From Abyssibius alkaniclasticus (lineage in GTDB: Bacteria; Pseudomonadota; Alphaproteobacteria; Rhodobacterales; Rhodobacteraceae), in NCBI RefSeq assembly GCF_020447305.1, contig NZ_CP095732.1, positions 1,272,501 through 1,336,500 on the forward strand: a stretch of DNA of 64,000 nucleotides, in the 5' to 3' direction. A model generated the notes under the pieces. The model worked only from the letters and a program-made list of their open reading frames with translations. It ran no database searches and had not been told where the DNA came from. The position numbers and the translations under genes were made by a program. Below, one piece after another: positions 45,815 through 54,319 of the stretch (its first letter is position 1; each line of letters starts with the position of its first letter).

Positions 45815-46134
45815 GCACTGCGCTTGACTTCGCGCTTTGCAAGTAATCCGGGGCTGCATCATTTGATGTGGCCCCGTTTCTTGAGACGAATCACCAATCA
45901 ACCTTTAGGTAACAGTGCCCGGATTCGATTTGGCGCATGGGTTTCTACAGATTCAGATGCGATGACCCGGCGTTAGATGTGTTGCGATCGGCAGATTCGC
46001 GCATAATTGCGACGCATGGAACAAGCCGCTATTCCATCGCGCCAAAAATCCTGTCAAAATACCCCAAGTAGCGTTTTGCCGAAAATCGGCGCAGTATAGC
46101 CCGCGCACAGCGGGGCGATGAGAGGATGCAACCA
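45815..46134. other. Intergenic region between rpsA and ihfB
   Basis: A 320-nt gap. It holds the rpsA terminator (45849-45880), then about 250 nt without a gene, of mixed composition, which must contain the ihfB promoter. No repeat, RNA or convincing protein frame is visible. Confidence 0.6.
45849..45880 (+). terminator. Rho-independent terminator of rpsA
   Basis: Twelve bases at 45849-45860 pair with 45865-45876 (two G-T pairs) around loop ATTT, followed by TTTC. Confidence 0.72.
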
Positions 46135-46416
46135 ATGATCAAATCAGAACTGGTTCAGAAAATCGCAGATGAAAATCCGCATCTCTATCAGCGCGATGTC
46201 GAACGTATCGTCACAACCATCTTTGACACGATCATCAATGCAATGGCCGAAGGAAACCGCGTAGAACTACGCGGTTTCGGCGCATTTTCGGTGAAAAAGC
46301 GCGATGCGCGCCAGGGCCGAAACCCGCGCACCGGCGAATCTGTCGCCGTGGAAGAAAAGCATGTGCCGTTCTTCAAGGCGGGCAAGCTGCTGCGTGACCG
46401 GCTGAACGAATCCTGA
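46135..46416 (+). CDS. ihfB: Integration host factor subunit beta
   Basis: HU/IHF-family DNA-bending protein of 93 residues. It has the DNA-arm block RNPRTGESV (about 62-70) and the [11 protein letters not shown] segment. The ATG at 46126 is too close to AGAGG (46121-46125), so the ATG at 46135 is the start. IHF beta pairs with IHF alpha (not in the window) to bend DNA in transcription and recombination. Position after rpsA is conserved in proteobacteria and supports beta rather than HU. Confidence 0.93.
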   Translation: MIKSELVQKIADENPHLYQRDVERIVTTIFDTIINAMAEGNRVELRGFGAFSVKKRDARQGRNPRTGESVAVEEKHVPFFKAGKLLRDRLNES

Positions 46417-46435
46417 TTACAAAGGCCGAAACAAC

Positions 46436-46774
46436 ATGATCCGAATGATCCGCCTGGCCGTGCTTGGGCTTGTGCTTTTGGTGCTTGTGCTATTGGCGCT
46501 GGCCAATCGTGGGGCGGTTGACGTGGCGCTGTTGCCCGCGGGCCTGCCGCTGGCCGACAGCCTGAAGCTGACCGTTCCGCTGTTTCTGATCGTCTTCGCA
46601 GCACTATTGCTGGGCCTGCTTCTGGGCATGTTCATTGAATATTTCCGCGAACACAAACTCCGCCGCGCGGCCAGCCAGTCGCGCCGTGAGGCCAGCCAAC
46701 TGGCCGGCGAGGTGGAGCGGTTGAAGGCCGAGGGCGGCAAGGACGAGGATGACGTTCTTGCCCTGCTCAACTAG
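46436..46774 (+). CDS. LapA-domain membrane protein (DUF1049)
   Basis: A 112-residue inner-membrane protein with two helices (about 5-24 and 46-68) and a C-terminal coiled coil (about 75-105, rich in Arg, Glu and Ala). This is the LapA/YciS form, in which the tail links to lipopolysaccharide-assembly control in E. coli. It begins 19 nt after ihfB and ends directly before trpF. Confidence 0.8.
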   Translation: MIRMIRLAVLGLVLLVLVLLALANRGAVDVALLPAGLPLADSLKLTVPLFLIVFAALLLGLLLGMFIEYFREHKLRRAASQSRREASQLAGEVERLKAEGGKDEDDVLALLN

Positions 46775-47407
46775 ATGAACGTCAAAATCTGCGGGCTGCG
46801 CGATGCGGCCACGCTGCGCGTGGCACTGGAGGCTGGCGCGCGCTATGTCGGCTTTGTGTTTTTTGCCAAATCACCCCGCCATGTGGAAATTGAAACCGCA
46901 CGGGCGCTGGCGCTTTCGGTGCCCGAAGGCGTTGCCAAGGTGGCGCTGACAGTGAATGCCGATGACGCTTATCTTGATGCGATCAACGCCGCCGTGCCGC
47001 TGGATATGCTCCAGCTTCACGGGCAGGAAAACGTTGCGCGTATTGCCGCTTTGCGCGCCCGCTATGGCCTGCCGATCATGAAAGCCGTGGGCGTGGCCGA
47101 GGAAAGCGACCTTGCCAGCCTTGCCAGCTATGGCGCGGTGGCCGACCAGCTTTTGGTTGATGCCAAACCCCCGAAAGACGCGGTTTTGCCCGGTGGTAAC
47201 GGGCTGGCCTTTGACTGGCGGCTGATTGCCAACCGCCGCTGGCCTGTGCCCTGGATGCTGGCCGGTGGGCTGACAGCTGATAATGTCGCCGAGGCGATCC
47301 GCCTGACCGGGGCCAGGCAGGTTGATGTATCCTCGGGCGTGGAAAGTGCTGCGGGCGTGAAAGACCCGGCGCGCATCCGCGCCTTTATCGACGCAGCATC
47401 GGCATGA
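46775..47407 (+). CDS. trpF: Phosphoribosylanthranilate isomerase
   Basis: Third step of tryptophan synthesis, 210 residues in a (beta/alpha)8 barrel. The catalytic Cys is C6 (VKICGLRD). Further motifs are [11 protein letters not shown] and the phosphate-binding end [10 protein letters not shown] / DVSSGVES. Its ATG follows the previous stop with no gap, and its stop overlaps the next ATG by 4 nt. Confidence 0.94.
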   Translation: MNVKICGLRDAATLRVALEAGARYVGFVFFAKSPRHVEIETARALALSVPEGVAKVALTVNADDAYLDAINAAVPLDMLQLHGQENVARIAALRARYGLPIMKAVGVAEESDLASLASYGAVADQLLVDAKPPKDAVLPGGNGLAFDWRLIANRRWPVPWMLAGGLTADNVAEAIRLTGARQVDVSSGVESAAGVKDPARIRAFIDAASA

Positions 47408-47844
47408 CGCCAGTGTTCCGCCCCGCCGTTCTGGCCGATGTGCCGGGCGTTGTGGCGCTTCTGGCCGATGATGATATTGGCGGTGCCCGCGAAACCGCCC
47501 CGCTGGAAGACTACCTTGCTGCCTTTGCGCGCATGGATGAACGCTGCCAGCTTATCGTCGGCGAAGCAGATGGCCAGCTTGTTGCCTGCTATGATCTGAT
47601 CATCCTTGACGGGCTGAACGCCCGTGGCCAGCGCCGCGCACAGGTTGAAGGCGTGCGCGTTGCCGCGCATTTGCGCGGCCGGGGGTTTGGGCATAGGCTG
47701 ATGGAGGACGCGATGGCGCGCGCCCGCGCCAATGGCGCGCAGTTCATGGAGATGATGTCGAACGCCGCGCGCCTCAAGACCCATGCGTTTTATGAACGGC
47801 TTGGCTTTACCCGCAGCCACCTAGGCTTTAAACGCAAACTGTAG
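47404..47844 (+). CDS. GNAT-family N-acetyltransferase
   Basis: Acetyl-CoA-dependent transferase of 146 residues. The acetyl-CoA loop is [13 protein letters not shown] (about 80-92). The C-terminal [15 protein letters not shown] block is typical of GNATs that act on small molecules or amino acids. It sits between trpF and trpB with a 4-nt overlap upstream, so it is part of the trp transcript, but no tryptophan-related role can be assigned. Confidence 0.85.
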   Translation: MTPVFRPAVLADVPGVVALLADDDIGGARETAPLEDYLAAFARMDERCQLIVGEADGQLVACYDLIILDGLNARGQRRAQVEGVRVAAHLRGRGFGHRLMEDAMARARANGAQFMEMMSNAARLKTHAFYERLGFTRSHLGFKRKL

Positions 47845-47865
47845 CATTCCACAAAAGGGCCATAC

Positions 47866-49086
47866 ATGTCCGTTGATATCCTGAATTCATTCCGCACCGG
47901 CCCCGATGAGAACGGGCGCTTTGGCCAGTTTGGCGGGCGGTTTGTGTCTGAAACGCTGATGCCGCTGATTCTGTCGCTCGAGGCCGAATACGAGCGCGCC
48001 AAGACCGATGACAGTTTCTGGGCCGAGATGGATTTCATGTGGAAGCATTATGTGGGCCGCCCCAGCCCGCTTTACCACGCCCCGCGCCTGACAGAACATT
48101 TGGGCGGTGCAAAGATTTACCTCAAGCGCGACGAGTTGAACCATACCGGAGCCCATAAAATCAACAATGTGCTTGGGCAAATCCTGCTGGCCCGCCGCAT
48201 GGGCAAAACCCGCATTATTGCCGAAACCGGTGCAGGCCAGCACGGTGTGGCCACCGCCACGGTATGTGCGCGCTACGGGCTGAAATGCGTGGTGTTCATG
48301 GGCGCGACCGATGTCGAGCGGCAGGCACCCAATGTGTTTCGCATGAAATTGCTGGGTGCCGAGGTGGTGCCGGTTACCGCCGGGCGCGGCACGCTCAAGG
48401 ATGCGATGAACGAAGCCTTGCGCGATTGGGTGACCAATGTCGCCGATACGTTCTACTGCATCGGCACGGTGGCTGGCCCGCATCCATACCCCGCAATGGT
48501 GCGCGACTTCCAGGCGATCATCGGCAATGAAACCCGCGAGCAGATGATGGAGGCCGAGGGCCGTTTGCCCGATACGCTGGTGGCCGCCATCGGGGGTGGT
48601 TCAAACGCGATGGGGCTGTTCCACCCATTCCTCGATGATAAATCGGTCAATCTTGTTGGCGTCGAGGCCGGTGGCCACGGGGTTGACGAGCGCATGGAAC
48701 ATTGCGCCAGCCTCACCGGCGGGCGCCCCGGCGTGCTGCACGGCAACCGCACCTATCTGCTGCAAGATGCCGATGGGCAGATTCTGGAAGGCCATTCCAT
48801 TTCCGCCGGGCTCGACTATCCCGGCATTGGGCCCGAACATAGCTGGCTGCACGATATGGGCCGCGCGCAATATGTCAGCGTGACCGATGACGAGGCGCTG
48901 GAGGCGTTTCAGCTGTGCTGCGCGACCGAGGGAATCATCCCCGCGCTGGAGCCGAGCCACGCGCTGGCCCATGTCATCAAGCTTGCGCCAACCCTGCCGG
49001 CCGACCATTTGCTGGTGATGAATATGTGCGGGCGCGGCGATAAGGATATTTTCACCGTTGCCAAGGCGCTTGGCTTTAAGACCTAA
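47866..49086 (+). CDS. trpB: Tryptophan synthase beta chain
   Basis: Condenses indole with serine. It has 406 residues. The PLP Lys is K98 (HTGAHKINN), the phosphate loop is GGGSNAMG, and further blocks are [11 protein letters not shown] and GRGDKD. It belongs to the standard TrpB1 type. Its partner trpA is about 11 kb away at 60158, so the alpha and beta subunits are not co-transcribed in this genome. Confidence 0.95.
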   Translation: MSVDILNSFRTGPDENGRFGQFGGRFVSETLMPLILSLEAEYERAKTDDSFWAEMDFMWKHYVGRPSPLYHAPRLTEHLGGAKIYLKRDELNHTGAHKINNVLGQILLARRMGKTRIIAETGAGQHGVATATVCARYGLKCVVFMGATDVERQAPNVFRMKLLGAEVVPVTAGRGTLKDAMNEALRDWVTNVADTFYCIGTVAGPHPYPAMVRDFQAIIGNETREQMMEAEGRLPDTLVAAIGGGSNAMGLFHPFLDDKSVNLVGVEAGGHGVDERMEHCASLTGGRPGVLHGNRTYLLQDADGQILEGHSISAGLDYPGIGPEHSWLHDMGRAQYVSVTDDEALEAFQLCCATEGIIPALEPSHALAHVIKLAPTLPADHLLVMNMCGRGDKDIFTVAKALGFKT

Positions 49087-49249
49087 GGCTTAAATCGGCC
49101 TTGAAACCATAAAACCCGGGGTTTAAGTGCGGCAAACTGCGGGATGAAACCGGTGGTTTTACACCCAGCGGCGCATAGGTGAACCGACCAGGAATATGTT
49201 TGTTTGAGCCATCGAAACGGCCTTTGGGCCATAACACGAGGACAAGAAC

Positions 49250-49750
49250 ATGAACCGCAAGCAAAACGCATTCGCAATCGCACTTACCGGCCTGGCACTT
49301 GGGGTAAGCGGGCAAACGGCTCTGGCGCAGTCAGCCAGCGTTGTAAGCCAGGGCAATACCAGCTTTAGCGCCGGTGAAACCGTCGTTGCGCAAACGCAAA
49401 CCTATATCGATGTCATGGCGCAGCTTGAAGCCAGCGGCTATGAGGTCATCAACGTTTCGCGCACCTGGCTTGGCCGGGTCAAGATTGAAGCCCGCAACCA
49501 GATTCATATGCGCGAAGTGGTTGTTTCCAGCAGCACGGGCGAGGTGATGAGCGACGTTGTCGTCTCTGTTTTCGCCCAGAACGACAATAACCAGCCCGCC
49601 GCGACAGATGAAGAAACATCGGGCAATGAGGGCTTGGGCGTGGGTGTCGACATCAACCTTGGCGCATCGGGCGCGGCCTCGGGCGGCTCGAATGGCGGCA
49701 GCGCCGGTGGCTCGGCTTCGGGTGGCGTCTCCATCTCGATCGGCAACTAA
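49250..49750 (+). CDS. Secreted protein with PepSY-like domain and Gly/Ser-rich tail
   Basis: A 166-residue exported protein. It has a signal peptide (cleavage after TALAQ, about residue 27), a small PepSY-like domain (about 40-100, GYEVINVSRTWLGRVKIEA) and an acidic spacer. The C-terminus is low-complexity Gly/Ser/Ala (about 125-166, GASGAASGGSNGGSAGGS) ending in SISIGN. A flexible tail of this sort suggests a surface or periplasmic role. GAGG lies ahead of the ATG. A membrane-bound LuxR-type gene follows after 53 nt. I do not recognise a specific family name. Confidence 0.78.
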   Translation: MNRKQNAFAIALTGLALGVSGQTALAQSASVVSQGNTSFSAGETVVAQTQTYIDVMAQLEASGYEVINVSRTWLGRVKIEARNQIHMREVVVSSSTGEVMSDVVVSVFAQNDNNQPAATDEETSGNEGLGVGVDINLGASGAASGGSNGGSAGGSASGGVSISIGN

Positions 49751-49803
49751 GTGCATGGCAGCGTGGCCCGGCGCGTTCCGGGCCACATTGCTTCAGGGGG
49801 TGA

Positions 49804-50349
49804 ATGATGTCGATTTTTTATCTGCGACGCCGCACGATCTGGCTATTGGCTTTGTTGTTTGTTGTGCAGCTTCTCTGCGCAATATTTTTTGTTACCGAAT
49901 TTGTGACCGAGGTGTTCGGCTTGCGCCGTTGGGCCTTGCCGTTTGCATGGCGCGAGGTGCTACAGGTTTTCGCAAGCCTCGGGCTGGTCATCGGCTCTGT
50001 CACCGGCGGGCTTTTGCTGCGCCATGTGTTGCGGCAAATGCGCCGCGTTCAGCACCAGTTGCAGGCCGCCTCGGGCGAGTTCCAGATGATGCTGGATGAT
50101 TGCCTGACACGCTGGGCGCTTTCCCCCGCCGAGCGCGATGTCGCGATTTTTGCCATCAAGGGCATGTCAAACGCCGAAATTGCCGCGCTGCGCGACAAAA
50201 GCGAGGCAACGATCAAGGCGCAGCTGAACGCGGTGTTTCGCAAAGCAGGGGTAAACGGGCGCGCGCAGCTCATCTCGTATTTCATCGAGGTCTTGATGAA
50301 TGCCAAACCGGGCGAAATGCGCGCCGCAGCCGCCGAGATTTCGCAATAG
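49804..50349 (+). CDS. Membrane-tethered LuxR-type helix-turn-helix protein
   Basis: A 181-residue protein with two membrane helices (about 10-34 and 48-72). After a short linker comes a LuxR/GerE helix-turn-helix (about 100-160: LSPAERDVAIFAIKGMSNAEIAALRD...TIKAQLNAVFRKAG). There is no receiver or autoinducer domain, so it would act as a one-component regulator held at the membrane. It follows the secreted Gly/Ser-rich protein gene and could respond to its export or state. That link is inferred from position. Confidence 0.82.
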   Translation: MMSIFYLRRRTIWLLALLFVVQLLCAIFFVTEFVTEVFGLRRWALPFAWREVLQVFASLGLVIGSVTGGLLLRHVLRQMRRVQHQLQAASGEFQMMLDDCLTRWALSPAERDVAIFAIKGMSNAEIAALRDKSEATIKAQLNAVFRKAGVNGRAQLISYFIEVLMNAKPGEMRAAAAEISQ

Positions 50350-50438
50350 CCTGAACGACATGGCCCTAGACATTGGGCTGGTGCAGGTCTATTGCAACGC
50401 TTTGCGCAATGGCGCGGCAACAGGCGCAGGAGGCCGGT

Positions 50439-50783
50439 ATGTCAGATTTTTCAGTAGGTGATATTGTGGTGCTGACGGCAGGCTCGCCGCGCATGAATGT
50501 CGAGGCCGTTGAAGGCACGAAAATTTCCACCGTCTGGTGCCACGAGGGTCAGATTGGCCGTGACGCGTTTGACGCAAAACTGCTGAAAAAGTGGGAAATG
50601 CGCGAAGAAAGCAGCCCGCGTGGCGGCTTTGGCGGCGGCAAGCCCTATCGTGGCGACCGGGACGGCGGCGCGCGCAAGTTTGATGACAAGCCCCGCGATG
50701 ACCGGGGCCGCGATGACAAGCCGCGTGGCAAGACCGGCTGGGATGGCAAGCCGCGCGAGAATAAATTCTTCCGCAAGGACTGA
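50439..50783 (+). CDS. YodC/DUF2158-like protein with charged low-complexity tail
   Basis: A 114-residue protein. The first ~55 residues form a DUF2158 (YodC) fold: FSVGDIVVLTAGSPRMNVE, then VWCHEGQIGRDAFDAKLL. The rest is a disordered Arg/Asp/Gly tail with repeated DDKPRG/DGKPR units (about 62-110), like RNA-binding tails. AGGAGG at 50428-50433 fixes the ATG at 50439; the frame from 50373 is not used. Function unknown. Confidence 0.8.
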   Translation: MSDFSVGDIVVLTAGSPRMNVEAVEGTKISTVWCHEGQIGRDAFDAKLLKKWEMREESSPRGGFGGGKPYRGDRDGGARKFDDKPRDDRGRDDKPRGKTGWDGKPRENKFFRKD

Positions 50784-50793
50784 GCCTATCCAT

Positions 50794-50820
50794 CGGGGCT
50801 TGGTTGAACCGCCAGCCCCG
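50794..50820 (+). terminator. Hairpin after the YodC-like gene
   Basis: CGGGGCT (50794-50800) pairs with AGCCCCG (50814-50820), with GGTT/AACC in the loop able to pair further. No T-run follows, so termination is not certain. Confidence 0.4.
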
Positions 50821-50861
50821 AGGGTGCTAACCTTTGGCCAAACCCAAAGGCTGCGCAACCT

Positions 50862-51695
50862 ATGACCATTTTTTCAGCCCAGAAGCGCCCCCGAACCAAG
50901 GCCGACGCCTGTGACTTTTTATGCGCCGGGGCGCAAAAGGCGGGCACAACATGGCTTTGGGCCAATCTTGGCCAGCACCCGCAGGTCAAAATGCCCCTCG
51001 TCAAAGAGGTGCATTATTTTGACAGGCTCTATCTGGGCACGGATATCCCCACAAATGTAGACCAGCATCGCGAAGCGGCACTTGCCTGTGCTGCAAAGCT
51101 CAAAGGCGCGGAGGCGGCAGACTTTCGGGCAATTGCACAAGGCTGCGATGCGCCCGACGATGGTTGGTATCGCCGTCTTTTCGCGCAGCGCGGCGGCAAA
51201 TTTTCGGGCGATATAACGCCGGCCTATCTGTGCCTTGGTCTGCGGGGTGTGCAGCATGTTCAACGCCTGTCGCCCAATCTGCGCGTGATTATTCTGGTGC
51301 GCGACCCGCAATCGCGCATGACGTCGGGCCTGGCGATGAGCATGGCGCGCAATCCCGGCCGCATTCCCATGCGCATTCTGGAAAACTGGCAGTTTCAGGA
51401 ACGCGGAAACTATGCGGCGCATATTCCCATCTGGGACCATATCTTTGGCGATCAGGTGCGCTATATCCCCTTTGGGCGCATCAGAACGGCGCCGCGCGAC
51501 GTTTTGGCCGAGGTTGAGGCGCATATCGGCCTGGAGTCCTTTGGCGGCTATGAGAACCCGGCACAGGTTCATAACAGTTTTCCGCCTGCCGAGGGCCTTG
51601 CCGCGGGTGTTTTGCAGCGGATTGAACAGATTGCCGCGCGCCAGTCAGCCTATTTGCTTGAACGCTTCGGCGCGGATTTCTGCGCCGAAATCTAG
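50862..51695 (+). CDS. PAPS-dependent sulfotransferase family protein
   Basis: A 277-residue protein. The 5'-phosphosulfate loop is GAQKAGTTWL (about 25-34). The 3'-phosphate region is RVIILVRDPQSRMTSGL, with the conserved Arg and Ser. It would transfer sulfate from PAPS to a hydroxyl or amino group, perhaps on a surface glycan. The acceptor is unknown and no glycan genes are adjacent. The stop codon lies in a CTAG shared with the convergent DUF2332 gene. Confidence 0.82.
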   Translation: MTIFSAQKRPRTKADACDFLCAGAQKAGTTWLWANLGQHPQVKMPLVKEVHYFDRLYLGTDIPTNVDQHREAALACAAKLKGAEAADFRAIAQGCDAPDDGWYRRLFAQRGGKFSGDITPAYLCLGLRGVQHVQRLSPNLRVIILVRDPQSRMTSGLAMSMARNPGRIPMRILENWQFQERGNYAAHIPIWDHIFGDQVRYIPFGRIRTAPRDVLAEVEAHIGLESFGGYENPAQVHNSFPPAEGLAAGVLQRIEQIAARQSAYLLERFGADFCAEI

Positions 51696-52738
51696 CCCTG
51701 CCACCGCAGCCAGCGGCCATGAAAATCGGCGCGGGCAATTTGGCGGGTCTCACCCTCTGGCCAGGTTGTGAGCGTAACAGCCGCCCCTTCGCCTTTCCCG
51801 TCAGCTTCCATGCGCAGCCATGCCAGCGGGGCTTCGGCACTCGCGCGTGCGCCCGCGCTTGCAATCAACGCCTCGCCCGCTTTTTGCGCCGCTTCGGGCA
51901 GGTATTGCCACATGATCGTGTGATAGATGACATGCCAGGCACCGGGGCGCGCGGCGCTGAGACGGGCGCGCAGAAAATCCAGTGCATCCATCCGCGCCAC
52001 TTTGGGCAGGGCAAAGCTGGTTTGCACCTCGATGGCACCATCGGTGCGGGTCAGCCTGTCGGGCTGGTCGGCCCAAAGATAGGCGCGCAGGCGCAGCTTG
52101 TCGGCAGGATCATTCGCGTCGAGCGGGTTCAGATCGCAGCCCGCGCGCTCGATCACCTGCACATCCTGGCGCGGCGGGGTGGGGCCGGTCCAGTCGGGTG
52201 TAAGCTGCACGGGGCTGCCGGCCGGCCCCCAGACTTGCGCCGCGATATGCAGCGCGAAATGGTCCCAGCCCATATTCAACCCGCCCGAGGCCCCGATTTC
52301 GCTGGTCACAAAGGGCAGGTCGCGCTGGCTGGCAAGCAGATGAAAGCCCGGAATCAGCGCCGATGCGCGCCGCACCTCGTTGGTTTGTGGCGGCGATTTG
52401 AGCCAATCAAGCAGGAAGGGCGCGTGGCGATCAAGCGCGCGCGCAATGGCCGCCCACAGCGTATCGTCATCCACCATATGCGGTGGATAGGCGGCCTGCA
52501 GGGCAGACTCGCGCCCTTGCAGCACCAGCGCATGAAGCCCGCCGGCAAGGCGCAGCGGCACGGCATCGGCACGGTGTGATGCAGTGCCGGGCCAGTTGGC
52601 AAGGTGGTGGGCAACGGCGCCGCTTTCGCCCAACCTGTCGGCCAGAAGCGTGCAGAGCCGCGCGGTAAAAGGCGAGCCGAGATCGTTGCAGTGAATGGCC
52701 TGTGCGCGAAAGGCGGCTTGAATATCGGCAAGGCTCAT
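51692..52738 (-). CDS. DUF2332 family protein
   Basis: A 348-residue soluble protein of the DUF2332 family, judged by the N-terminal FRAQAIHCNDLGSPFTARL and by EIGASGGLNMGWDHF near residue 145. The latter resembles a SAM-binding loop, so a methyltransferase fold is possible but not shown. It starts within the last 4 nt of pth (ATGA), so the two are coupled. It is convergent with the sulfotransferase, sharing the stop CTAG. Confidence 0.8.
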   Translation of the reverse strand: MSLADIQAAFRAQAIHCNDLGSPFTARLCTLLADRLGESGAVAHHLANWPGTASHRADAVPLRLAGGLHALVLQGRESALQAAYPPHMVDDDTLWAAIARALDRHAPFLLDWLKSPPQTNEVRRASALIPGFHLLASQRDLPFVTSEIGASGGLNMGWDHFALHIAAQVWGPAGSPVQLTPDWTGPTPPRQDVQVIERAGCDLNPLDANDPADKLRLRAYLWADQPDRLTRTDGAIEVQTSFALPKVARMDALDFLRARLSAARPGAWHVIYHTIMWQYLPEAAQKAGEALIASAGARASAEAPLAWLRMEADGKGEGAAVTLTTWPEGETRQIARADFHGRWLRWQG

Positions 52739-53424
52739 TTGCTGAATTTCTCCAGAAGCTGGCGCAATTTGCTGCCCGGCGGCGCACTGGTTTCGGGCTG
52801 TGCTGCGGGCTTTAGCGGCGCTATCGGTGGCGTTTCTGGCTTGGTGCCGGCGCGCGGCGGGTTCAGCCGCAGCGCAACCGCGTTCAAAAACCCCGGCCCG
52901 TCGCCATCGGCGAGCTTTGCGGCACCTTCGGACATGCCGCGCAGCATATCATCCAGCCCCTCGGCCTCGGCCTTGGCAAAATCGGCCAGCACATAGTTGG
53001 ACACTTGCGCCTTGTTGCCGGGGTGGCCAATGCCAATGCGCACGCGGCCGTAAGCCTCGCCGCAATGCGCATGGATCGAGCGCAGGCCGTTATGCCCGGC
53101 ATGGCCACCGCCCGATTTCAGCCGTATCTTGCCGGGGGCAAGGTCCAGCTCGTCATGAAACACCGTCAGCGCATCGGGCGCGAGCTTGAAAAACCCAAGT
53201 GCCGCCGCAACCGACTGGCCCGACAGGTTCATGAAGGTTTCGGGCTTGAGCAGGGTGATGCGCGCGTTACCCAGCCGCCCGTCGCTCACCTGTCCGTTGA
53301 ACTTGCTGCGCCAGGGCGAAAAGCCGTGGTCGGCGGCGATACGGTCCAGCGCCATAAAGCCGATATTGTGCCGGTTTCTGGCATATTTAGCGCCCGGATT
53401 TCCAAGCCCGACCCAAAGCTGCAT
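52735..53424 (-). CDS. pth: Peptidyl-tRNA hydrolase
   Basis: Releases tRNA from stalled peptidyl-tRNA. It has 229 residues. Catalytic H19 (NRHNIGF), ETFMNLSGQSV and HDELDL are present. About 35 residues at the C-terminus, rich in Pro and Lys/Ser, extend beyond the usual ~190. It follows rplY by 98 nt with a terminator between them. The rplY-pth pair is common in bacteria. Confidence 0.94.
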   Translation of the reverse strand: MQLWVGLGNPGAKYARNRHNIGFMALDRIAADHGFSPWRSKFNGQVSDGRLGNARITLLKPETFMNLSGQSVAAALGFFKLAPDALTVFHDELDLAPGKIRLKSGGGHAGHNGLRSIHAHCGEAYGRVRIGIGHPGNKAQVSNYVLADFAKAEAEGLDDMLRGMSEGAAKLADGDGPGFLNAVALRLNPPRAGTKPETPPIAPLKPAAQPETSAPPGSKLRQLLEKFSK

Positions 53425-53463
53425 AGCGCCCCCTTTTGGCCCGCTTCTAGCATGGCATCCGGC

Positions 53464-53501
53464 AAAAGAAAACGCGCCGCTGTCGGGCAGACAGCGGCGC
53501 G
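53464..53501 (-). terminator. Rho-independent terminator of rplY
   Basis: On the minus strand a perfect 12-bp stem (53490-53501 with 53473-53484, CGCGCCGCTGTC arms) closes a five-base loop and is followed by TTTTCTTTT. This is the clearest terminator in the window. Confidence 0.88.
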
Positions 53502-53522
53502 CTCAACGCGGTTGCGCGGGTC

Positions 53523-54155
53523 TTATTCGTCTTTGGCCTCGGCCTCGTCTTCAGCGGCTTCGGCCTCTTCCTCGGCATCTGCCGAACGCAGGCTGGAGGG
53601 CGAGCCGATATTCGCGATCACGAAGTCGCGCCCGGTGATAACGGGCGTGGTGCCCGCGGGCAGTTCGATATCGGAAATGTGGATCACATCGCCGATTTGC
53701 GCTTCTGCCAGGTCCACGGTCAGGTGGTCGGGAATGTTGTTCGCGGTGACCTTAAGTTCCACCTCGTTGCGCACAACGGTGAGCGTGCCGCCCTTTTTCA
53801 GGCCGGGGCAGGTTTCCTCGTTTTCGAACACAACCGGAATGAACAGGTTGATGCGCGACTTGTCCGACAGGCGCAGAAAGTCGACATGGGTCGGCAGGTC
53901 TTTGACAACATGGCGCTGCACGCCACGGCAAATGACTTTTTCCTTCTTGCCGTCGATATTTACCGTCAGCAGGGTCGACAGGAACTTGCCTGCCTTCAAA
54001 CGGGTAAACAGCGCATTGAATGGGATGTTGATGCTGACGGGGTCTTTGCCACCGCCATAGATAACGCCGGGCACCAGCCCTTCGCGGCGCGCAGTCCGGG
54101 CGGCCCCCTTGCCGCTGTTCTCGCGCACCATCACGTCGATTGTGTTCTCGGTCAT
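53523..54155 (-). CDS. rplY: 50S ribosomal protein L25/general stress protein Ctc
   Basis: 5S rRNA-binding ribosomal protein of the long (CTC) form, 210 residues. The N-terminal L25 domain (about 1-95) includes GKGAARTARREGLVPGVIYGG. The C-terminal beta domain (about 100-185) precedes an acidic tail (EEEAEAAEDEAEAK). The TTG at 54167 is in frame, but GGAG sits correctly for the ATG at 54155. It is divergent from the FMN dehydrogenase. Confidence 0.94.
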   Translation of the reverse strand: MTENTIDVMVRENSGKGAARTARREGLVPGVIYGGGKDPVSINIPFNALFTRLKAGKFLSTLLTVNIDGKKEKVICRGVQRHVVKDLPTHVDFLRLSDKSRINLFIPVVFENEETCPGLKKGGTLTVVRNEVELKVTANNIPDHLTVDLAEAQIGDVIHISDIELPAGTTPVITGRDFVIANIGSPSSLRSADAEEEAEAAEDEAEAKDE

Positions 54156-54319
54156 GTTCGTCTCCAAAAGTTAGCTCCGCGTGATCCTCCAAGGGTGTAA
54201 GCATCGCGGAAGCGTGGCTAATAGTCGATTTATTGGCCCATGACCAGCCAAAACCGCGTTGCAGGGCTTGCCATTATCGCCGTTTCGGTAAATTTATCGG
54301 GCCGGACAAGGAGAACTAT

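Noticed and set aside
44207-45901. 564-codon minus-strand frame over rpsA
   Set aside because: A shadow of the six S1 repeats; it appears long only because of the biased codon use of rpsA.
46126-46134. ATG at 46126 as the ihfB start
   Set aside because: It directly abuts AGAGG, too close for ribosome binding; the next ATG at 46135 has a 9-nt spacer and gives the family start.
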